From Arthrobacter sp. EPSL27 (GTDB lineage: Bacteria; Actinomycetota; Actinomycetes; Actinomycetales; Micrococcaceae): a stretch of 64,000 nucleotides of DNA. Of this stretch, positions 59,515 to 64,000 are shown piece by piece; the stretch's first letter is position 1; each line of letters starts with the position of its first letter. Where the stretch lies: NCBI RefSeq assembly GCF_001512305.1, contig NZ_LNUT01000005.1, forward strand, positions 189,090 through 253,089, written 5' to 3'. Under the pieces are notes generated by a model. That model was given only the letters and a program-made list of their open reading frames with translations, ran no database searches and had not been told where the DNA came from. Made by a program: the position numbers and the translations under genes.

Positions 59515-60030
59515 TCACTTCGCCCGGGCGGGGGACTGGGCGCTGGTCTGGGCCAGCCGGCTGATCAGCGGTTCGGTGCGGTACTGGATGTGGGTGTGCA
59601 GGGCCAGGACGGTCTCGGTCCGGATGACGCCCTTGATCCGGAGGATGGACCGCAGGGACGCCTGCAGGTTGTGCGTATCGGTGGCCACCACGCGGCACCA
59701 CACGTCACCGCGGCCGGAGATCTCGTGCACTTCCAGCACCTGCGGGATCAGGCGGAGTGCGCCCACCACGCCGTCGAGTTCCCGGTGGTTGACCTCGATC
59801 GTGACGAAGGCGACCACGTCGTACCCCACGGCCTCGAGATCGATCTCGCGGCCGCCGTCGTGCAGCAGGCCGGAGCGCTGCATGCGCCGGACCCGGGTCT
59901 GCGCGGTGTTGCGGGCAATGCCCAGGGTGTCGCTGAGTTCGCCGATCTGGATGCGCGGATCCCGGATCAGCTCCAGCAGGATCTTCAGGTCGGTGGGGTC
60001 CAGACTGTTCAAATCATCACTCCGGTTCAT
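59515..60030 (-). CDS. Lrp/AsnC family regulator 1
   Basis: 171 residues. The N-terminal winged helix is LDPTDLKILLELIRDPRIQIGELSDTLGIARNTAQTRVRRMQRSGLL, and the C-terminal RAM ligand-binding domain includes VVAFVTIEV and SGRGDVWCRVVATD. ATG 60030 begins the conserved part, 32 codons inside the open frame. It is divergent from an MFS transporter gene, with a palindrome between them, so it probably regulates that transporter and itself. The ligand is unknown; an amino acid is usual. Confidence 0.92.
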   Translation of the reverse strand: MNRSDDLNSLDPTDLKILLELIRDPRIQIGELSDTLGIARNTAQTRVRRMQRSGLLHDGGREIDLEAVGYDVVAFVTIEVNHRELDGVVGALRLIPQVLEVHEISGRGDVWCRVVATDTHNLQASLRSILRIKGVIRTETVLALHTHIQYRTEPLISRLAQTSAQSPARAK

Positions 60031-60046
60031 TCTCACTGTGTGTGAT

Positions 60047-60070
60047 TGACGGTTTTGATCAATTTTGTCA
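60047..60070. promoter_or_regulatory. Lrp-type operator
   Basis: TGAC, 4 nt, TTGATCAA, 4 nt, GTCA: a 24-bp interrupted palindrome in an AT-rich stretch of the region shared by the regulator and MFS genes. Confidence 0.55.
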
Positions 60071-60188
60071 TGTATTTCAGCTCCAAAGGTCAGTGGTGCC
60101 GCATTCTGGAGGTACCGAATTTCCACGGGCCGGCGTTTCCCTCCACAAACAGGGAGCGCGCGGCCCGCTTTTACGCAAGGGCACAGAC

Positions 60189-61442
60189 ATGACCGTCTTC
60201 AGCGAACTCCGCATGCGCCCGGCCACGGCAGACCGCTGGGGCTGGGACGCCTCCACCTCGGCACGGCTGGTGATGGCCGGCGTCGTGATTTTCACGCTGC
60301 TGGTCGGCGCGAATCTGGCCACCCCGCTGTACCCGCTGCTGCAGGCCAAACTCGGCATCACCGCCCTGGATGTCACGGTGGCTTTCTCCGCCTACGTCCT
60401 GGCCCTCGTGGCCACGCTGATCCTGGCCGGCCACTGGTCCGACCACATCGGGCGCCGGGCCGCCCTGGTGCTCGCGGTGCTCGTCGGCCTGGCCGGCGGG
60501 TCCGTCTTCGCCATGGCGGACAGTCTGCCGGCGCTGTGCGCCGGCAGGGCCCTGCAGGGCATCGCGGTGGCGCTCGCCACCGGTGCCAGTTCCGCGGCCC
60601 TGCGCGAGCTGCTGCCCAGCCGGCCGGAGTGGGCCTCGCGGTTCACCCTGCTGGCGTCCGCCGGCGGCGTGGCGGCCGGGCCCGCCATCGGGGGAGCGCT
60701 GTCGCTGCTGCCCGGCCCCACCTCCACGCCGTACTTCCTGCATTCCGTGGTGCTGGCCGCGCTGCTGGTTCCGCTGTACCTGCTGAAGGCCCGCCCCGCC
60801 ATCACGCTGGGCGCGGGGCCGCAGCCGCTGCGCGTTCTGGCGCCCCGCCGGCCCTCGGTCTCCCGGGCGGCCCGCGGCGCCTTCTGGCTGGCGTCCTCGG
60901 TGGGATTCCTCAGCTTCACGGTCTTCGGCTTCTGCCTGTCGCTGGCGCCGGGCTACTTTGCCCAGATCGTCCACGCCGACTCGCGGCCCCTGATCGGCCT
61001 GCTGGCCGGGCTGACCCTTGGCTCCTCGGCGCTGAGCCAGCTGATCGCCGTGCGGGGGAAGTTTGTGGTGCCGGCCGGCCTCGCCGTGCTGGCCGCGTCG
61101 GTCCTGCTGATCGCGGCGGCCGCGGCCTGGAGCAGCCCCTGGCTGCTGATCCTCGCCAGCATCACCGCCGGCATCGGGCAGGGCGTGTCATTCCGGACGG
61201 TCTTCAACGATGTGGCCGGCAAGGTCGAGGCGTCCCGCCACGCGCAGATCATCAGCACCGTCTATGTCATCACCTACCTCGGCAGCGCCCTCCCGGTGAT
61301 CGGGCTAGGGCTTGCCGCCGGCGTCGTGGGCCTGCAGGCGGCGGTGGCAGGTTTTGTGGTGCTGTGCGCCGCCGCGGCAATCATCCTCGCAGCGGTTGCC
61401 CTGCGGGCATCCCTGCGGGCATCCCTGCGGGGGGACGCCTAG
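60189..61442 (+). CDS. MFS transporter
   Basis: 417 residues with about 12 TM helices. The MFS loop 2-3 signature appears as GHWSDHIGRRAALVLAV. It starts LVMAGVVIFTLLVGANLATPLYPLLQ, a form found in drug/metabolite exporters. AAGGG precedes the ATG; the longer frame upstream covers the operator and is not coding. The C-terminus LRASLRASLRG is a 12-nt duplication. It shares its promoter region with Lrp regulator 1 and shares the tetramer CTAG as stop with the converging regulator 2. Confidence 0.88.
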   Translation: MTVFSELRMRPATADRWGWDASTSARLVMAGVVIFTLLVGANLATPLYPLLQAKLGITALDVTVAFSAYVLALVATLILAGHWSDHIGRRAALVLAVLVGLAGGSVFAMADSLPALCAGRALQGIAVALATGASSAALRELLPSRPEWASRFTLLASAGGVAAGPAIGGALSLLPGPTSTPYFLHSVVLAALLVPLYLLKARPAITLGAGPQPLRVLAPRRPSVSRAARGAFWLASSVGFLSFTVFGFCLSLAPGYFAQIVHADSRPLIGLLAGLTLGSSALSQLIAVRGKFVVPAGLAVLAASVLLIAAAAAWSSPWLLILASITAGIGQGVSFRTVFNDVAGKVEASRHAQIISTVYVITYLGSALPVIGLGLAAGVVGLQAAVAGFVVLCAAAAIILAAVALRASLRASLRGDA

Positions 61443-61945
61443 TCCGGGAGCGGGCCGTGGTTGCCCTGGATGTGGTCGAACACCAGGGTGGTTTCCGTGT
61501 GGCCCACCACCGGATCCGTGGCCAGGTTGTCCAGCACCCAGTCGCGGAGGTCCTCGGTGGTGGCGACGGCGATGTGCAGCAGGTAGTCCACCGACCCTGA
61601 GGTGTGGAAGGTGGAGAGCACTGCGGGGAGCCGGGGCACCCGGGACGTGAACCGGTCGATCTGCTCGCGGTCGTGGGCGCGGAGCCGGACGGCGATGAGG
61701 GCCTGGACGGAGCGTCCGATCGCGGAGAGGTTCAGCTTCGCCTCGAAGCCCTCGATGATGCCGCGCTCCGACAGGGCGCGGGTGCGCATCAGGGCCGTGG
61801 ACGGCGCAATGCCCACCAGTTCGGCCAGCTGCTTGTTGGAGATCCGGGCATCGGCCACGAGGGCTGCTAGCAGGCGCTCATCAATGGCGTCCAGCGGCTC
61901 TCCGGCGCCGGCTCCCGGCCGAAGATTCTTCGCACTGCTACTCAC
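61439..61945 (-). CDS. Lrp/AsnC family regulator 2
   Basis: 168 residues. The winged helix is LDAIDERLLAALVADARISNKQLAELVGIAPSTALMRTRALSERGII; the RAM domain has VQALIAVRL and TSGSVDYLLHIAVA. GTG 61945 has a perfect AAGGAGG upstream and is preferred over an upstream in-frame ATG. It is divergent from the trans-sulfuration enzyme gene, whose 132-bp upstream region holds a dyad, so it probably controls that gene. Confidence 0.92.
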   Translation of the reverse strand: MSSSAKNLRPGAGAGEPLDAIDERLLAALVADARISNKQLAELVGIAPSTALMRTRALSERGIIEGFEAKLNLSAIGRSVQALIAVRLRAHDREQIDRFTSRVPRLPAVLSTFHTSGSVDYLLHIAVATTEDLRDWVLDNLATDPVVGHTETTLVFDHIQGNHGPLPD

Positions 61946-62025
61946 GGATCCTCCTTGAAGTGTTGTCAGTTCATCATAAAGGGCTATATCCGCCGGTTCC
62001 ATTCACGTCCTCTGTAAAACTCCGA

Positions 62026-62063
62026 ATTATTGCCAGATACTTGCCGGATTCAATGGCGAATAT
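62026..62063. promoter_or_regulatory. possible Lrp-type dyad upstream of PLP enzyme gene
   Basis: ATTATTGCCA and TGGCGAATAT, matching 7 of 10 as an inverted repeat with an 18-nt spacer. The right arm is 14 nt before the start codon. Confidence 0.4.
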
Positions 62064-62077
62064 TCATAAGGAGCAAG

Positions 62078-63241
62078 GTGCTTTCTCAAGACTCGCTGGC
62101 AGTCCACGCCGGCCGGAACGGGCTCACGGAACTCGGCCTCCACGCAGTGCCCATCGACCTGTCCACCACAGCGCCGCTTCCCTCAGTGCACGACGGCGGC
62201 CTGGCCTACGAGCACATGGCGACGGGCGGCGCCCACATCGAGGGGCAGAGCGCCGTCTACCAGCGGCTCTGGAACCCCACCGTGGCACGCTTCGAGGAGG
62301 GCGTGGCCGTCCTGGAGGGAACCCCGGAGGCCGTCGCGTTTGCCACCGGCATGGCGGCACTGAGCGCGGTGCTGCTGGCCGTCGTCGCCACCGGAAAGAA
62401 GCATGTGGTCGCGGTGCGGCCGCTCTATGGCGGAAGCGACCACCTGCTGGCGTCCGGGATGCTCGGCACCGACGTCACCTTCACCACCCCCGACGGCGTC
62501 CACGCCGCGCTCCGGGCCGACACCGGCCTGGTGATCGTGGAAACGCCCGCCAACCCGAGCCTGGAACTGGTCGACATCGCCGCACTGGCCGCGGCCGCCG
62601 ACGGTGTGCCCCTCCTGGTCGACAACACCTTCGCCAGCCCTATCCTTCAGCAGCCCTTCGCGCACGGCGCCGCCATGGTGCTGCACAGCGCCACCAAGTT
62701 CCTGGGCGGACACGGCGACGCCATGGGCGGGGTGGTGGCCGCGGCCCCCGAGTGGACCGCCCGGCTCCGGCAGATCCGGGCCCTCACGGGCGGCATTCTC
62801 ACGCCGTGGCCCGCGTACCTGCTCCACCGCGGGCTGGCCACCCTGCCGGTCCGGGTGCGCGCCCAGCAGTCCGGCGCGCAGAAAGTCGCCGTCGCCCTGG
62901 CCGGCCACGGCCTGGTCCGGCGCGTCTTCTATCCCGGGCTGCCGGAATGCGATCCGCAGGGGCTCATTGGAACCCAAATGTCCGGGCCCGGCTCGCTGCT
63001 GGCCTTCGAGGTGGGCAGCGCGGAGCACGCCGAACGGATCCCCTCCGCCGTCGGCATGATCACGCACGCGGTCTCACTGGGCGGGATCGACACCCTGATC
63101 CAGCATCCTGCCGGGCTCACCCACCGGCCGGTCGCCGCCGATGCCAAGCCGCATGCCACCCTGCTGCGGGTGTCCGTGGGCCTGGAGGACCCCGCCGACG
63201 TGGTGGCCGACCTGGTGCAGGCCATCGAAGCGACGCGCTAG
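62078..63241 (+). CDS. Cys/Met metabolism PLP enzyme (methionine gamma-lyase / cystathionine lyase-like)
   Basis: 387 residues of the trans-sulfuration family, forming a PLP tetramer. The PLP lysine is K207 in LHSATKFLGGHGDAMGGV. Other blocks are GMAALSAVLLAV, the phosphate-binding region RPLYGGSDHLL, VIVETPANPSLELVDI and the C-terminal VSLGGIDTLIQHPAGLTH, followed by RVSVGLEDPADVVADL. Sequence alone does not separate gamma-synthase from gamma- or beta-lyase. The neighbouring Lrp regulators and two transporters favour amino-acid degradation. AAGGAG precedes the GTG. Confidence 0.9.
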   Translation: MLSQDSLAVHAGRNGLTELGLHAVPIDLSTTAPLPSVHDGGLAYEHMATGGAHIEGQSAVYQRLWNPTVARFEEGVAVLEGTPEAVAFATGMAALSAVLLAVVATGKKHVVAVRPLYGGSDHLLASGMLGTDVTFTTPDGVHAALRADTGLVIVETPANPSLELVDIAALAAAADGVPLLVDNTFASPILQQPFAHGAAMVLHSATKFLGGHGDAMGGVVAAAPEWTARLRQIRALTGGILTPWPAYLLHRGLATLPVRVRAQQSGAQKVAVALAGHGLVRRVFYPGLPECDPQGLIGTQMSGPGSLLAFEVGSAEHAERIPSAVGMITHAVSLGGIDTLIQHPAGLTHRPVAADAKPHATLLRVSVGLEDPADVVADLVQAIEATR

Positions 63242-64000
63242 CGCGCTCCGGCGGGGGCAGCGGGCGAACCGGCCGCCGCTCCGGCGGGATGCACGACGGC
63301 GGTGATCACCGCCGTCGTGCACGCCAGACCGATGACGGCCAGGGCCAGGGCCGGCCACCCAAGGAACTGGAAGACCAGCCCGCCGGCCCAGCCGATGACG
63401 CTGGAGCCGAGGTAGTACGCGAGGTTGTAGAGCGAGGCGGCCTGGGCCCGCCCGGTCGCGGCGATGGCGCCGGTCCAGCCCGCGCCGATGCTGTGCGCCG
63501 CGAAGAAGCCGCCGGTGAACAGCAGCAGGCCCGCCAGGATCAGCGGCAGCATGGCGGTCAGCGTCAGGGCCAGGCCGGCCGCCATCAGCACCGTTCCCGA
63601 GATCAGCACCGTTCGCCGCCCGAACCGGGCTGCCAGCCCGCCGGCCCAGCGGGAGGACACCGTCCCGGAGAGGTAGGCCAGGAAGATCAGGCTGATGATG
63701 CCGGCCGGGAGGCTGAACGGCTCGCCGGAGAGCCGGAAGCCCAGATAGTTGTAGACCGCCACAAAACCGCCCATCAGCAGGAACGCCTGGACGTAGAGCG
63801 CCAGCAGCCGCGGGTTCCGGCTGTGGCCCGCGAGCGTCCTGAGGGCGCCGCGGAACCCGCCCGCTGCGGCCGCGGTGAATCCCTGCGCCCGCGGCACGAG
63901 GGCCAGGAACAGGACGGCCGCGACGGCCGCCAGGGCCGAGACTGCAAGAGCCGCGGCCCGCCAGCCCCACAGCTCGCCGGTGACGCCGGCCAGCAGCCGC
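63238..64000 (-). CDS. MFS transporter, partial (5' end beyond window)
   Basis: At least 253 residues, open to the window edge. Upstream codons at 63898-64000 continue the frame (GELWGWRAAALAVSALA), so the apparent ATG at 63897 is internal. The visible half holds a central charged loop (RTLAGHSRNPRLLALYVQ) and about six TM helices, with the MFS block RWAGGLAARFGRRTVLISGTVL. It resembles YnfM/AraJ-like exporters. It converges on the PLP enzyme gene and shares CTAG as the overlapping stop. Confidence 0.85.
   Translation of the reverse strand, partial: RLLAGVTGELWGWRAAALAVSALAAVAAVLFLALVPRAQGFTAAAAGGFRGALRTLAGHSRNPRLLALYVQAFLLMGGFVAVYNYLGFRLSGEPFSLPAGIISLIFLAYLSGTVSSRWAGGLAARFGRRTVLISGTVLMAAGLALTLTAMLPLILAGLLLFTGGFFAAHSIGAGWTGAIAATGRAQAASLYNLAYYLGSSVIGWAGGLVFQFLGWPALALAVIGLACTTAVITAVVHPAGAAAGSPAAPAGAR

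Noticed and set aside
61946-62077. SAM or S-box riboswitch before the trans-sulfuration enzyme
   Set aside because: The leader is too short and lacks the S-box helices; a dyad for the divergent Lrp regulator explains the region better.
63238-63897. Complete 219-residue MFS protein starting at 63897
   Set aside because: The frame continues upstream to the window edge with TM-like coding sequence, so this ATG is internal and the gene is truncated by the window.

Overview
The window is a continuous stretch of a high-GC actinobacterial chromosome, most likely from the Arthrobacter/Pseudarthrobacter group (Micrococcaceae). This rests on the mycothiol glycosyltransferase MshA, actinobacterial-type inositol-phosphate synthase, HrcA/CIRCE control of groESL, an FmdB/Ruc zinc-ribbon gene beside 5-FCL and galU, a SepX/GlpR-like membrane protein, and GTG/TTG-rich starts. 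It is core chromosome. I see no integrase, transposase, phage genes, CRISPR array or plasmid functions, and no gap over 300 bases lacks a gene.

Layout. 1-10.6 kb: 3' end of treZ, an aldo/keto reductase, ino1, a DUF559/AbiEi-like gene between two inverted 32-bp repeat arrays, fhs, mshA, and a divergent GH4 glycosidase/PfkB kinase pair. 10.9-15.1 kb: an overlapping alr-tsaE-tsaB-rimI-tsaD operon for D-alanine and tRNA t6A synthesis. 15.1-19.1 kb: a glutamate-cysteine ligase-like enzyme, a shikimate dehydrogenase-like gene, a THUMP-like methyltransferase and a small membrane protein. 19.1-21.3 kb: groES-groEL behind two CIRCE operators. 21.4-26.8 kb: a DHFR-like protein, ATP-dependent DNA ligase, a DUF389 protein and an acyltransferase-3/SGNH protein. 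27-40 kb: guaB, a cysteine-free GuaB3 paralogue and guaA, with an ABC exporter, a secreted subtilase, glpD, an orphan PTS IIA, SURF1 and DUF3817 between them. 40.4-44.5 kb: a roughly 1,380-residue SF1-helicase/endonuclease-like protein with degenerate ATPase motifs. 44.6-49.2 kb: SAF protein, ruc (with its own CIRCE), 5-FCL, galU, rimJ and sepX/glpR-like gene. 49.3-58.4 kb: an SDR protein, tRNA-Ala(CGC), secreted GH16, padR, two aarF/ubiB paralogues, yqeY and an ABC-F ATPase. 58.4-64 kb: corA and an Lrp / MFS / Lrp / trans-sulfuration enzyme / MFS cluster, truncated at the right edge.

Shared themes. Ino1 supplies the inositol phosphate used by MshA. Two separated loci (groESL and ruc) carry CIRCE and so probably form one HrcA heat-shock regulon. 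About seventeen genes have a TANNNT-like -10 hexamer exactly 6 or 7 nt before the start codon, which points to widespread leaderless transcription. Two interspersed repeat families sit at gene ends and contain strong hairpins.

The items I consider most worth following up are the motif-degenerate helicase-nuclease protein, the DUF559 gene bracketed by inverted 32-bp arrays, the CIRCE at ruc, the cysteine-free GuaB3, and the palindromic operator on the subtilase promoter.
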